From Hygrocybe punicea (taxonomy: Eukaryota; Basidiomycota; Agaricomycetes; Agaricales; Hygrophoraceae), in NCBI GenBank assembly GCA_963556145.1, contig OY744464.1:2604001-2668000 (forward strand): a stretch of 64,000 nt of DNA, in the 5' to 3' direction. Position numbers and translations under genes: made by a program. This document shows, piece by piece, positions 21,641-34,451 of this stretch (position 1 is the first letter of the stretch; every line of letters begins with the position of its first letter). The notes beneath the pieces are model-generated. The model was given only the letters and a program-made list of their open reading frames with translations, did no database searches and was not told the DNA's origin.

Positions 21641-24354
21641 TTCAGCCATTGAGGTGATTCATTCATTCATCTCAGGGACTGAGGGAAAAATGTGTCCAAA
21701 TATAGCAACTGAGTTCTAAATCCCTTTTGGTTTCATCCGAGAATCCAGAGCCTCTATTGACTTGCACACTGCATGGATCTTCACCAAATTTGACAATAAG
21801 TATGTGATGGGGACCATCCTGCTGAAAAAAGTTATGGAGTGCATCTGGTATAATTTGGGCTACCTGTGAGTTATTCTTTGCAAGAGATATGAGTATAGCT
21901 ACAATAACTGGTGTAATATGGCAAAGTAAAAGATGGTACTTTCTAGCTACATTCTATTGTATGTCTGGGACACTTTTGTCCACTTAAGGCAGCTGGTAAA
22001 TGTGATATCTGAGTCTCTAGAATGCAAATAAGTGAGGGTGGCCCGGAGTTGTGGCTAAAATTCAAGTGGAGTTTGAAATCCATGTTGAGAGCATTCGAGC
22101 TCAGATGAATCCAAAACCTTCTCTTGGTCAACAGCCCCATCCCCCTCCATTTCAGACTCTACTGTCAGCCCCCTGCTACACCTACTGCCCTACAACTTTC
22201 CCATCCTCCTCTACTGTCCCCTAACTCTCTCCAGGAAACTTTTTGGCCTCCAAAAGGTCACCGATGTCTAGCAATAGTGTCACCAGCAACCCCAGCAACA
22301 GGAGCACATTCCGGCTGCTTTGGAGCGCCATAGAGGGTTTCTGAGGGCAGCAGGGGATGTGGTGCACCCACCTCCTGCTATACTAGGTGAGTTTTCTGTT
22401 TTATTAGCTGTCCTGGATCTGAATTGACCATGGGGTGCTCACCCAGGTGTCACTTGCTCCTCCCAGCCTTTTCACCCTATTCAGCACCCTCCCAGCCTTC
22501 TTTCAGTCCCGCTGTAGTCCCAGCACCCATTCGTCACCATCTCCACTGCTTCCTTTACCCCTCTTAGCCTGTTCTGCCCCTTTTTCACCCTTTTGCTCAT
22601 TCCCCCTCTCCAATCCTTTCTTTGACCTTTATTGACTCTCTTATCATTCACTTATCACGACTATCTCTCATTCCCATCCATTGCCTTCATTGTAGCCATA
22701 TTGTAATACTTTGTAAATAATTTGACATTTAATGAAATTAATTAAATTACAGATAAGTCCCTATTTGTAGAAGAAAGTGGCTAGCAGGAGATCATCGCAA
22801 TACCTGAGGCAATTTTGCTAACCACTTCAGCGACTCTGACTTTAATCCTCATGATCATCAGGGGTGTGCACATAGGTATTATACTATTAATCATTAATAT
22901 ATTTGTAACAAACTATATGTCTTATTGGATACACTATGAGTACGTGGATTGAAAAAGAGCTTTCCACATAGCTGTCACTCAATGTGCAATGGGTTGTTGT
23001 CCTTGCATCATGTAACGAGTAGTATTTGATCATTCCTTGATATATATATCTTTAAGATCATTGATATCTACTTGGGTCAGACCGTTTATTCTGGTTATGT
23101 AAGGAAACATGTGCTTATCACGTGTTTGCTGGGGGTCATATGCCTGAATTCTCACGATCCGTCTTTTCTTTTCCTCTAGTCTTTCACCATGGTCTTCTGG
23201 TGTCTACTCCTTTTTATTGCTGCTTCTCTGTGCAATAAATTGTAATAAAAAACTATCCGATGCTATGAACAGGTCCTCTGTCCTCCCTCTAAGTACATTT
23301 TTCATTTACACTTTATTATTATTTTTATTTGATGATTGCATACAGAGCGCAAAGTCTGTGACTGGCCTTTTTGTGCCAATGTTTCTACCCTAAACAATCA
23401 ACGCGTTGAACTATTCTGGAGGATGGATGGGCCTGAAGTCAATGCTTGACATTGACTTCTTTCTTTCTGGGGTGAACACTTTGTCTTTATTTGGGCGGGT
23501 CTTGGTTGCTGGTTAGCTGGGAACGGGTTAATGGTCGTTCGTCCTTTTCTTTATCTTTTCATACTCAATTTTTCATTTCATTATATTCGTTTCTGTTTTG
23601 TTATGTTGTGTTGTTCAATGCATTCATCATGTCATCATGGGTTCGTCAAATAGATGAGAGGGGTTGTATTATCACCATGTAGCTATATACCATCATCCAT
23701 ATTTGCCATTCTTTGGCAAGTCATTTATAATAATGAAGAAAGAATGCACAGCAGGAAATCATGTGCACGAAATAAAAATAGTGTCCAATCATGTGATAAG
23801 GATCGTAAGAAAAGAGGGTGCAGCAGGAAGTCACATGCATGGATAAGGTGTGCAAAGCTGAGTGACTCTGTGACCTCATACATGACTTGTAATTTCTGAT
23901 CAATAGGTATACCAGTTCCTGTACTGTATTCAAAATACTGTCATCCCCTCAGAATATATCAGTAAAAGCCCTAGAAACAGCTACTTCTATGATATATATC
24001 TCATGAAAATTCAAATGCCTATGTGTGGTGTAAACTCACTAGTGCCTGAATTTGGGCTCAAATCACTTAGTGCTGGTGACAAGCACCTCCATTTCATTTA
24101 GTACTATAACCTTTCCCATATAACCTTCAAAATCCATGGAGAATTGAGTGAGAAACAAATCAAATACTCTGCCGTACCAAAAATGTCCATTTGGTAATGA
24201 ATTAATTAATTATTGATAAAATATTTATTAAATACATATGTCCATATTTGTAACAGACAGTGACAAGCAAGAGATCGCCTCAATGCCCGAGGCGATTTTG
24301 CTAGTCACTTTCTGCTTATTCAGCAGATGGCAACTTCAACAGCCCCACCATGAC
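21641..24354. other. Region without a recognised gene; two related hairpins
   Basis: No supported gene. Two related hairpins of about 50 nt, each preceded by an AATTAATTA tract, lie at 22776-22825 (AGTGG...CCACT) and 24259-24309 (AGTGAC...GTCACT). The loop side of the second contains ATCGCCT...AGGCGAT. These look like ends of another element family. The stretch 22150-22640 is rich in CT-pyrimidines without an evident frame. Confidence 0.4.
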
Positions 24355-24800
24355 CCGCACATGCAATCCGTGAGTTTGATATTTTTTGTTCACCTTTGCC
24401 CGGATACCACTGACTGATGTTCACACAGGCCGTGATCGATTCTGGCACCCCGTTTCCAACCGAAATGACGAATCTGTGCGAGGGGAACAGCTGCACATAC
24501 AATCCATGAGTTGCCCCCCACTTGATTTTTTTTTGTTCACCTTTGCTCGGATACCACTGAGTTAAGCTCACACAGGCCGTGGTCGATTCCGGCACCCTGT
24601 TTCCCCCCGAAGCGATGTGTTTGCGCCAGGGGAACGGCCGCACACGCAATGCGTGAGTGGCCCCCCCCCCTTAATTTTTCTTGTGCACCATCGCTCGGAT
24701 ACCACTGAGTTAAGTTCACACAGACCCTCATCAATTCTGGCATCCTGTTTCCAACTGAAAGGATGAGTTTGGGCGAGGGGAACAGCTGTGTACAGAATCA
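24355..24800. repeat. Tandem repeat, unit about 147 bp, three copies
   Basis: The word CGGATACCACTG recurs at 24401, 24548 and 24696 (spacing 147 and 148). Each unit also has CACACAGGCC, GGCACCCTGTTTCC-type text and GAGGGGAACAGCTG. Units differ by several percent. No coding role is apparent. Confidence 0.85.
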
Positions 24801-26040
24801 TTCTGTCTCTACCCACTTTTTTTTTCCGTTTTTTTTTGTTGCTCCAGCATTGTTGGGAGACCCTTACCTTATGCCTACACTTAATCAATGCTTGCACCTT
24901 TGTTTGCACTTGAATGAGCTCTCTCAGCCTTGTTGTATTACTTTAATAGTTGAAATGTTATATTTTTTGCGCAAACAATATTGTTTGGTCACGGTGGTCC
25001 ATTGCTTTTTGCTTTCTGCTATACCTACTAGCCCAACAATTGTTTTGGGAGTCCCAGACAATCTAAACTGCCTCTGTGCTTGTCCTAGCCTGATTCTTGG
25101 TGTTGTACACCAACAATCTTTGCTGTCAAAGCTCTCATAAACGACAAAGTACGTTGCTTTTTTGAAAGCTGGATTTCACTCATCTTGTGTCTTCATCCTA
25201 CACATCTAGAGCCATCTTGGAGATCTTTGCAAGGGTTTCCTTTCCGTAGCTCCAAATCTCCATTTGGTTCAGTGGTTGTGGAGCTATAACTGTTTTACTA
25301 TTCAGGTACATTTGGTTGATATTACAGCAACCCCTAATCATAATTTTATCATCCTAGGAATTATTTTGAAGCCCTTGCTTCCCTCTATCCACCTACCACT
25401 AAATCAGCAGAATCCAACCGCTGGTTCACAAGGTATTTGACTTTTTCTATCCTCACACTCCTATCTCTTTGTCTCAGAGTATACTCATCAAAATCTCTTG
25501 ATTTTGTAGGCAATTTGGGACCTCTTGGCAACTTCTTTCTGCTGGTATCTTGGCCTTTCCAAGAGACCACTCTGGTCCTGTGACAAGTCACTTTTTCATT
25601 GGCTTTTTCACTTGCGCTTGGCTTTTCGTCTCCGATTGATCTGGTACTTCTGGGACTAGTTCTGGACTCGCGTATTATCACTCTCATCAGTTCTTGCTGT
25701 GGCTGTAGTGCTGCACATTGGTTTATTAAAAGGAGACTAGAGCAAGGTGAATTACAGAGAAGTGCTACCTCCCTGGGCTCTCTCTACGAGTGTTACCCCA
25801 GTTGCTTGTGATCTAACCAATCACTGCACCGCTCTCTGTAATACAGTGTGTAGGGAGATTGGGCTGGCGGGTTTACAGTTGCCTCCCCTTCCAATTTAGA
25901 AGATTCTCTATTATCAACTACCACTGTTGACACCGATTTCGTCTCTTTGAGAATATACTGGTAGTGTGTACTAGATCCACAGAGAACTGATTTTCAACCT
26001 CGCATCTATCCCAAACTCCCCACTGTCCTTTGACGTACTC
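24801..26040. other. Region without a recognised gene, upstream of gene T
   Basis: No frame with recognisable content. The last roughly 150 bp should contain the promoter and leader of gene T. Confidence 0.35.
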
Positions 26041-28905
26041 ATGGATCTCTCTGACTTGATTAATGTGGAAATGTGTGAACAAAATGCTCCGGTGAGTTCT
26101 GAGTACTCATTTTAATTTGAGTTGCTTGCTCAAGATTCTCATAGGATGATGGCAACCAGTTTGATACTCCTATGGGGTCAAATACCGATCAGATGGACTT
26201 GGATGTCGCAGTTGTCAACAGAAATCAGGACAATCTATCATGTTCGTTTCTATAACATTATATTTTCTTGCTTTTGTTTAATTCTCCTTCAATAGGCCAC
26301 AATAATCCTGAATCAGACAATCCAGTTCTCTTTGGTATCGGGGATGTATATAGCATATCTCCTCTGGATCCTTATACAACAGAACCGCCCTACGACTTGT
26401 TTTGGTGTGAAGATCAGATATCCAGGACACCTGTATCGTCACCAGCTGTATTGGTTCCACCTCCCCCCACAAATCCTCCCGAGGGATCTGGATTTGTCTA
26501 TCCTAATGCGCCATCTTATACATTGGTTCAAGATAACCGTTATCAAAGGGGATACACATATGTAGCCAATTTCGACGCGGCTAAGAAAAGCATGGTTCTG
26601 GAAACACTGCTCCATACCATTACCCCTCCAAACATAGGTCCTAGTTTGGTTGATGGGAAACTTGTACACGTTCCAGTTCCTGGCATGATCCTGATGCCTG
26701 TTGGCATACCATTCGTTAATCGTATCAATGGCTCCGACAAACATATCATCACCGTTGCCTGCATTCAAACCGTTTCCTCTATGCAACAGTATGCGTGCGG
26801 CCCAGAAGTCAGCAGACTCGCTGATGAAGTACTGGAAATAGCCTTTGGAAAACCACCTGTTATTGGCCAGCCTGCTGTTCCTGCCATATACGACCTGGAC
26901 TTAAGCACAATGACAGGTCCACAACAGACATTGGCGATCCTCGTAATGGTTCCTCCAGTTTGGCCACAACCAAGATTGAGGGTGATGGACGTGGCGTAAT
27001 TGCACCTGCTGTTCAAGTTCAACATCCACAGATATCCCGCCTTCTTCACATCTGTTATCAGTTGTTTCGACACATCATGCCAACTTGCATCTCCAAGCTG
27101 GAGTGGGATATGTTTGAGTGGATCTTTTGGGATAACAATGTGCCTGGATTTGGTGGTCCTTTACCAAACAACACTGGTCTGCAAGTCAATGTATCATCTG
27201 ATATCGGTGATCTGGCTTCCATGATTGGTCAGTTCCAGGGGAGATTGCACACCGATCGCAATGATTTTCATCCGGCATTTACTCTTTTTATTCTGGCTAT
27301 ACGCTTACCTCCAGGTACATGTTCTTGTCATATTTCTTTTCTAAATGCATTTATTAACAATCACAATAGGCAGTGATTCTGGTCCCTTCTTCTTCCCAAG
27401 GCCTGCTTTATACTTCAGGGCAATAAATGTTGCCGTGTTTTTTTCAGTGTTCAAGGGACAGGATCTTCATGGTGGTGAGAAGCCAACTGTAAATCCAGAT
27501 CCAGTTGTGGAAAAGGAGTGGCTGGCGCAGACTGGGCTTGGTCAGCGTGCGGATTTGGTCGTCATGCAAAATTGGGTCGGCATGGTTGTATATCCTAATC
27601 ATGCTGCATTTACACGGATTACCCCATTTCTCGTTACCCCAGTCACAGGCTTCGGAAACATGGGATCTCAGTCACATTTCAGCCCTGGATACCCTACCTT
27701 TGCTAGTGATGGCCTACAAATCTTTGGAGATATCGCAACACACAAGAATTTCCTTGCACGTGACCTTGTGTGTAACTCCTGGAATAGCGCCATTCTTGCT
27801 GGCATAGATTCCCCTGTGCATCCTTCTGTTATGCTGTCCAGCATGACTTATACCGATGAGAATGGGGAGATTTGTAGGATGGCACCTCTTCCATACGATC
27901 CGGTCAAAGACAGGTCTTTTGTGCGACGAATGAGAGGATACTACTCGTGGTATGTGCAGAAGATATGTGATCCACATCATATTCCTATTACGAAGACAGC
28001 ATATGGAAATACCCAGCAGCATTTGCGAGAATCATACAAGAATTCATTGGAATCCTCTCGCCCACGACTTGCACCTCTCAATGTCCGACTCCCCATCAAG
28101 CCACGACTTGCAGTTACTCCAGATCAGGATTCAGACGCTGCTCATTCTACTCTCTCAACACCTTTGTCATCCCCCCCAGCATCGGTGATAGATATCAATT
28201 CTGAAGAGCCTATTGCAGCTGTTGCTGCTAATGTCAGACAGTCAGGATCAAAGCGAAAGGCTCTTTCTCCTGTGACCGAACAGTTGGATGACTCCCATCT
28301 TCCTGAAGCAGATGACACTGTAGAGATTGAGAATGATGATGGCTCAGAGTATGAGATTGAATCTATCCAGGAGGTTGCAATAATTGATGTAAGTATCGTC
28401 TGGATTCTTTCACTTACTCATTACTATTTCCTTTTGTAACTGAAACTCTTTGTTTAGGGGATTCCCCAATGGCGTCTAAGATTCAAGGGATACGGACCAT
28501 CTGAGGACTTGTGGTATGAGCATAAGGGAATTGCGTATGTGTTTCTTTTATTCCATACCAATATCTTTGTAATCTTTTGGATTTAGAAAATCTGCTCCCT
28601 GCCTTCTCAAGGAGTTTCATAGGAATCCCCAGAACAATGTTCGTCCCTTACATGAACTGGTGTCATCAGCTGGGTCCGATGATGATAGCGACACTTCGGA
28701 TGAGGATTGGGTTGACAACCAAGACCCAAAGCCAAAGAATACATCTTCTGCACGCCCTCAACCCGACATCATAACTGACCCACCCACAAAGCAACCAAGT
28801 TCCTCTGTAACTACAGGCATGCTTGTTATGCCTGTGGTTTCACAGTTTCTCAGTCCTGTGCCTGATACGTCCTTCAAGATGCTCGATATACTTCTTGATG
28901 TGGCC

Positions 28906-30210
28906 TAGTGTTGGGGAAGTTCGGTCTCAGACCGACCCAAACCTGGTTTAGACCGAACTGAAACCACCGGTTTTGGTTTTGGTTTGGGAAATTTCGGCTG
29001 AGACCGGTTCGAACCGTTCAGTCTCCGGTTTGGAGATTTGGCCGAGGGCCGAAATGGTTTCAAACTCAGTTTGAACCGCAAACCGACAGTCCAAAGTCGG
29101 CTACATGGCTGACTTCGAAAGTCACCCAAAGTCCACCAACAACATCCCCGATATATGCCAAACGAAGACGATGGAGCACCCGAGGTCGACAAAACGGGCG
29201 GCGGGGTACTCCCTGCCGCCCCGTATGTTTTTTATTTTTATTTATTTGAACTTAACTAACGCATTTACAAATTACAGGTTGATGCACCACGGCCACCACA
29301 ACCACAACCACCACCACCACCACCACCACGACAACGACCACGACAACGGCAACAACAACGGTGACGGTTACAACCACCGTCAACGCCACGCCGGACGCGC
29401 CCACAGCAACGCCCACGGCCCACCCCCAGCGCCACGCCAAACGCGTTCAAAACGCACGCCAAACGTACGTGAATGGGGTGGAGTCAACAAGGTGGAAGAG
29501 CAGCAGGGGTGGTGCATCCACCCCGCTCCTTCATGGTATGTACCTTTATCCATTTTTTCACTGATTTATTCGTCCATTATAGAACGCGGCACCGTACCAC
29601 CACCACCACACAACACTAACACCACCAAGGAAGGCCAACGTGGGGTCAACCCGGCCGTCGTCGTGTGTACAACGCGTATGACGCGTCCGGACACCCTCGC
29701 GAAGAGGCTCCTATGCCACCACCACCACGCGTCTGCCAACCAAAGCGGCCCAGCCATCGTCGCGTGCACAACGCGTATGACGCATGGGGCACCACCACCA
29801 CCACCACCACCACCACCACCATCACGCATCCACCGAAAACGGCCAACGCGGTCAACCCACATTGCATGTACAATGCGTGTGACGCGTCGGGACACCCATG
29901 GAGAAGCCTGCGTGCGGCTCAATGCCGGCGCAGGGTGTGCCAGCACCCCAGCACCCCAATCTCACCTCGCAAACAGGCTGGCCACGTCAATTGACATGCG
30001 CAGCACTGTTGCGAGGTCAGAATGGTGCAGGGGCACTGAGCACTAGCGGTCCACGGTTCAGACCGCGTTTGGACCCAAACCGAACCGATGCAAACCGTTT
30101 GCATCGGTTTCGGTCTGGTTTGGGGACTTTGGGTGGAAAACCGGACCATTCGGTTTCTGGTTTGGGCAAAAAGGCCCCAAACCGGACCAAACCGAACTTC
30201 CCCAACACTA
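28906..30210. mobile_element. hAT-type non-autonomous transposon, 1305 bp
   Basis: Flanked by the 8-bp duplication ATGTGGCC (28898-28905 and 30211-30218). It has 20-bp terminal inverted repeats starting TAGTGTTGGGGAAG; the subterminal regions are full of AACCGG/GGTTTGG words in both orientations. TAG...CTA ends plus an 8-bp duplication are diagnostic of hAT. There is no transposase. The interior contains CCA/CAA-type microsatellites and a repeated ACAACGCGTATGACGCGT motif. It splits an exon of gene T; excision would restore the frame DVA-RLQEE. Confidence 0.92.
29285..29345. repeat. CCA/CAA microsatellite in the hAT element
   Basis: Run of ACCACCACC and related trinucleotides; a second CCA run is at about 29789-29822. 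It lies inside the hAT element. Confidence 0.8.
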
Positions 30211-32981
30211 ATGTGGCCAGACTCCAAGAGGAAGCTATTGCGCTGGATGCTGGTCGGAACCTTGTTGGCAAGCCTATGGATTCCGATACCATTGTCAAGC
30301 TTCTTCGTGATCGTCTTGACCTTGACAATCAGGTCACAGCATTTATGGAACTTGCACCAGAATCAAAGTACACCAACGTATCACCAAATGATGAAGCCAC
30401 CCTAATTTTGGAACAGATCGTTGGCTCAGTTGATATTCTCCCTGCCCTGATGGTGGAATCTGAAAAACTGCATTTTCTCCAAAGAGCTATCCAGTGGCAG
30501 ATGTGTCGTTCCTACTTGGTGTTCTTTCAGTGGTATGAAGAAAGTGGCCCACATCTGGCGCAACAGGTGGCTAACAGTCATCGAGAACACACAATTAATG
30601 CTACTTTCCCATCATTTGCAAACTGCGTCAACCATGTCGTACAATATGTCACATGTGTTTGTACTCGACAACAAAGTATTGTTAGTCATGGAACCAAATG
30701 ATGCAAGACCTCAGCAAAGACAACCAATTTACCGACTCCTCATCTCGAGTTCAATGACGATTTCACAAGACTTTCACTCATACCCTCCCATTTTGTTGAC
30801 AATTGCATCAAGTCCAGTTCTTCTGCCGTCACACCTCTGCCAATTGTGAATCGGACCATCAACAATGGTGATGCAGCACTTTATGCCATTGTTTCAGAAG
30901 TCCTCTTTGCGCTGTGGTGTGATGCACTTATCATCCCCTCACTTGATACAGCGGATAACCTGTTCAACACCTCTCGACGTTGTAAAATTCCTAACGACTC
31001 AAAGACAACTCGGAACAAGAATGTAGTTGACCGCTCAATTGTTCGAGGTGGGATTGTTATGGCATTAGTTGATATTGTTGGAGAGGGCATACTGGCATCC
31101 GATGGCATCCGCAATTTCCTATCCAGTCCAGCCAGGATGTTTACCAAAAACCTGCAGAAGGATGACGCATTCGCCAGTAAACTCATTCGGGATTACGCAA
31201 GTACTATGGAACCTCTCATTACTCATGTTGAGGATTTGCTGGCCGCTAAACCAAAGATAGCAGATTGGTGATTACATTGGAAAGTTGGTTAGTGGTGCTC
31301 TGGTGGATCTCGGTGATAGGAGTCTTTCTGCTCTGCCAGGTGGGGCGTCCAAGGGATCGAGATCCAAGAAGAAATGCATTCCACAGTCCCCACTCAAGCC
31401 TGCTCTTCCCATCAAGAAATTGGAGGACATATTGACAGATTCCAAGGCGCCACATTTTGGTGCTCTTGCTTTAATCTGCCGTGAAGCTTTATCTTTGGAT
31501 CATGGAAAGGGCATTCAAGACCTCCATCTCAATCGCATTCTCTTAGGCCAAACGAAGCCAAAGTACCAACGGACACATACACTTAGTCAGACTTACCCAT
31601 TCCGTCATGCCAGCCCATATGTGATTCTGTTTGCAAAACACTTGCCAGCCAGGCAACTCACCGGATGACTAGGTTTGGCCAATGCATTGGTGTTTATGGT
31701 TAGTTCTCAATGTGAGGACACCGTCAAGTTTCTGAACAGCATCACATTCTGGTCCGATTCACTGGAGGAATGTATAGAGACTTTTGATCAAATTGTCAGG
31801 AAAAACTCGCATTTCTACACCGATCTACGCTATAATCCCATATCACCATCTTCATCCAAGACCAAGACGAGTAAAGTAGGCGATACAAAGAAGAAAACCG
31901 GCTTTTGTGCCCTGAACAGACGCGAGCAGGCAGCCTTAGGGTATATTCATTTTGACTCACCAACCATATGGGGTCAGCCTTCCAGTCAGCTCAGTCTATT
32001 CTCAAAAATCCCCCATTGAGATCCTCTGGTGAATCGTTTTACTGAACTCTTCAGTGATGATTTTCAGACCAGGTGGACGAACTTTCTTGGACCGCTTTTC
32101 AACCAAGACCCTGCTTCCTTCACAGGAAATAAACCAACATGGAATGATATGCATCAGTTTATTTGCAAGCTCAGTGTAGCTGGCTTAGGATCAACAACAC
32201 AATCCTCCCTTACTGCGTTTCAACTCACAAATAATCTCACACTAGCACGCCTCTGCACGCCTCCTCTTGTAGAAGACGTAACAGCCTGGATATGGAAGAT
32301 GAAGAAGGCTGGTGCTTATCGCGGTCTACAGGAACTAGGATTCGATGTCACATCTCTCCACAGGACCCACACATCATTCAAATGTGTGTTCAAACACTTT
32401 GATGATAACCTGTCGCAGCGTGATCGGTCTTCAATGGGATTTGACATTGGTTGTGGTGTCATTTTTGTGGAGCATATACTGTGCAAAGTTGTTCGCTGGG
32501 ATAAGCGCTTGGTGTACAATTGTGGTCAGGGTGCCAGTCTGGTTGGGCTTGGAGATGTAGTGGCTGGTAAGGTAACATGGGCAAAGGGTGCTAATCATGA
32601 TGATGCATCCCTTTACCCAATTCCTCTCAAAATGAGTCAGGATCATCTGACAGAGCTTTTGGTTGATGGTAAGATATCTCTTATATATTTGTTATTGGTT
32701 CTCATATCACCTCTTCAGCTTCTTAGTTCCATTGCCCTAAATTCTGAATACGTCACTTGAACTTTTGACTTGGTTGTAACATTAATGTATCTTACTGTAC
32801 TTGTATGTGGTGCGGTCCCATGATTTATATCGAGTTTCACATGTTTTGTTATGCATGTATTTTGTGCTACTACTACTCAATTTGTCTGTTGGTGATTAAA
32901 CCGAAGATTTTATATGATTGAGTCTTTGATTAAACAGTGTTAAATATCTGAAATGTCTCATACTACGTCTCTTGTTCATCC

Positions 32982-34105
32982 TCAGAAAAGTCCGCATTCC
33001 TCTTTAATGTCTTTAAAACTTTGGGCTTCTGAAACAATGCTTGTGCTTGTGCAAGCGCAGCTTTCTGATAAGACATTAACAATTGGGATAACAACGGACA
33101 ATGAAATTTGATTTCCAACCTTTGTGAATGTATTGTCAATCAAGGCAAGCGATCGAAGCACAATCACAAGTCTAAAATCTTTGCTGACATTGTTTTTATC
33201 ACCACTGGCAAGAGGGACTACCAAGAATGAAAGTCGTGCTTCCACAATATCTCCGACAGAAATATTGGTTGGATTCATGTGGGTATATCTAAGGTAGAGT
33301 ATTTGGCATGGGAAATTTCATATAACTGTAAACCTTACCGGAAGCCACCATCATCCTTTGTCGCCCGTTGAAAATAGCCAACTTCATTATCCACAGTATG
33401 GCGATACTTGGAATCTACGGATGCCAGAATTCCATCAGGATCAACAAGGTTGTTGAAAGGTACAACTTCAGCAGATGCCGCAATTGCACCAGTACTGAAA
33501 TATCGGTTGCCAGCTCCTACAACAATCCATTCCTCAAACATATCAGGCATCCAGTCTTTTAACGTGTCCAAACGCATATGCTTGGCAAAGGTAGAACAAA
33601 TTACTGATATACCCTCCAAAGCCGCCTTGTACTTGTGGGTATCCAAACCAGTCAATTGTATTGCCTGCCTAATACGCATTGGATTCCTGAAATTTGAGTA
33701 AGTTCTTCATTCACGTCATTGTGCTGAAAATACCTGGGTAGCTTGAGAACTGGTGGTAGTTCACAGTGAGTGAGGATGCCTGTCAGACGTAATACTACTT
33801 CTTCAGGTCCTTCTCCCAGTCCCCCCTTTACAAGTTGGTACTGATGACAGTCTTTCTTATAGCAGACTTGCAGTGAATCAAGAAGGCCATCAGCCTGTAT
33901 GCAGCTAAGTTTTTGCTGTGTCGCAAAGATATTCAGGCTCTTACTTTAGTCAATGTGCAGAGATAGCTAGCTTGCTTGGAACCGTTATACTGTATGGAGG
34001 CTTCAAGTTCCAGTTTTTCACCTGTAATTATATGATTGAATCAAGCTATGGCAGAATAAAATTCTTCTACTCACCAGCAGCTACCAGCTCATAAAACTTA
34101 TTCAT
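32982..34105 (-). CDS. Orphan protein Z1 (mushroom-expanded family), apparently intact
   Basis: Minus-strand gene, start at 34105 (MNKFYELVAA), stop at 32982. Five introns give a continuous frame of about 307 residues: GEKLELEASIQY..., ADGLLDSLQVCYKKD..., NPMRIRQAIQLTGLD..., VDPDGILASVDSKYRHTVDNEVGYFQ, then NISVGDIVEARLSFLVVPL...RSLALID. The DPxGILAS and SxGDIVEA(x)xSF blocks recur in Z2 and are, to my knowledge, typical of a repetitive uncharacterised family in Agaricomycetes. No catalytic motif is seen. It is convergent with gene T. Unlike T it shows no stops or frameshifts, which suggests it has been maintained or is recent. Confidence 0.7.
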
Positions 34106-34451
34106 AGATTGCTATGGGAGGGAGGTACTTGCGTATACAGACTATATATGCAGATTTTTGCATGTTGGATTATATTCATATTGGTAAGTCTTGTAACAAA
34201 TAGCATTGGTTAGGTCTCTGGCTGTTCTCCTCTAATATATACTTTAACCAGATAAAATCGCCTCATTAATGTGCAATCTGTATTTGTCGCACTACACATC
34301 AACATTCTGTACAGTTAACAATTTGTTGAGCACATGTCTTGTAGAATGTGCTGGAAAGACGATTACATTTCTGGTACACGTGATACATGTGTATCATTAT
34401 TTGTAAAAAGAGGTTATTGAAAACATACTTGTCCTTGTATTTTACTGTATC
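34106..34451. promoter_or_regulatory. Divergent intergenic region between Z1 and M
   Basis: 346 bp between the start codons of Z1 (minus) and M (plus), AT-rich. It probably holds both promoters; no specific site can be named. Confidence 0.4.

Larger units (their letters stand above)
26041..32726 (+). pseudogene. Gene T: 2OG-Fe(II) dioxygenase-like, chromodomain-like, decayed
   Basis: Start at 26041 (MDLSDLINVEM). Introns at 26092-26144, 26242-26295, 27315-27369, 28389-28457, 28535-28586 and 32669-32718, all GT...AG; the end TAG is at 32724-32726. The core reads LHTDRNDFHPAFTLFIL (His at 27248, Asp at 27254), then GPFFFPRPALYF and FKGQDLHGGEKP (distal His at 27468): an HxD...H dioxygenase pattern, possibly TET/JBP-related. 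Exons after 28458 code QWRLRFKGYGPSEDLWYEH, a chromodomain-like block (methyl-lysine reader fold). The long C-terminal part is unrecognised. Lesions: a frameshift near 26920, the hAT insertion at 28906-30210, in-frame TGA at 30699, 31666 and 32017, and a frameshift near 31257. So it is a recent pseudogene of a chromatin or DNA-modification protein; the enzymatic call is tentative. Confidence 0.6.

Noticed and set aside
22124..22635. Two proline/serine-rich frames
   Set aside because: They follow pyrimidine-rich low-complexity DNA, have no intron structure, homologue in the window or motif.
29105..30046. His-rich long open frame in the hAT element
   Set aside because: It is the translation of trinucleotide microsatellites and repeats; no transposase motif and no splice structure.
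30699..32019. In-frame TGA codons read as selenocysteine or as a changed genetic code
   Set aside because: TGA is not used consistently as sense, no selenocysteine element is visible, and other lesions sit in the same genes. Decay is simpler.
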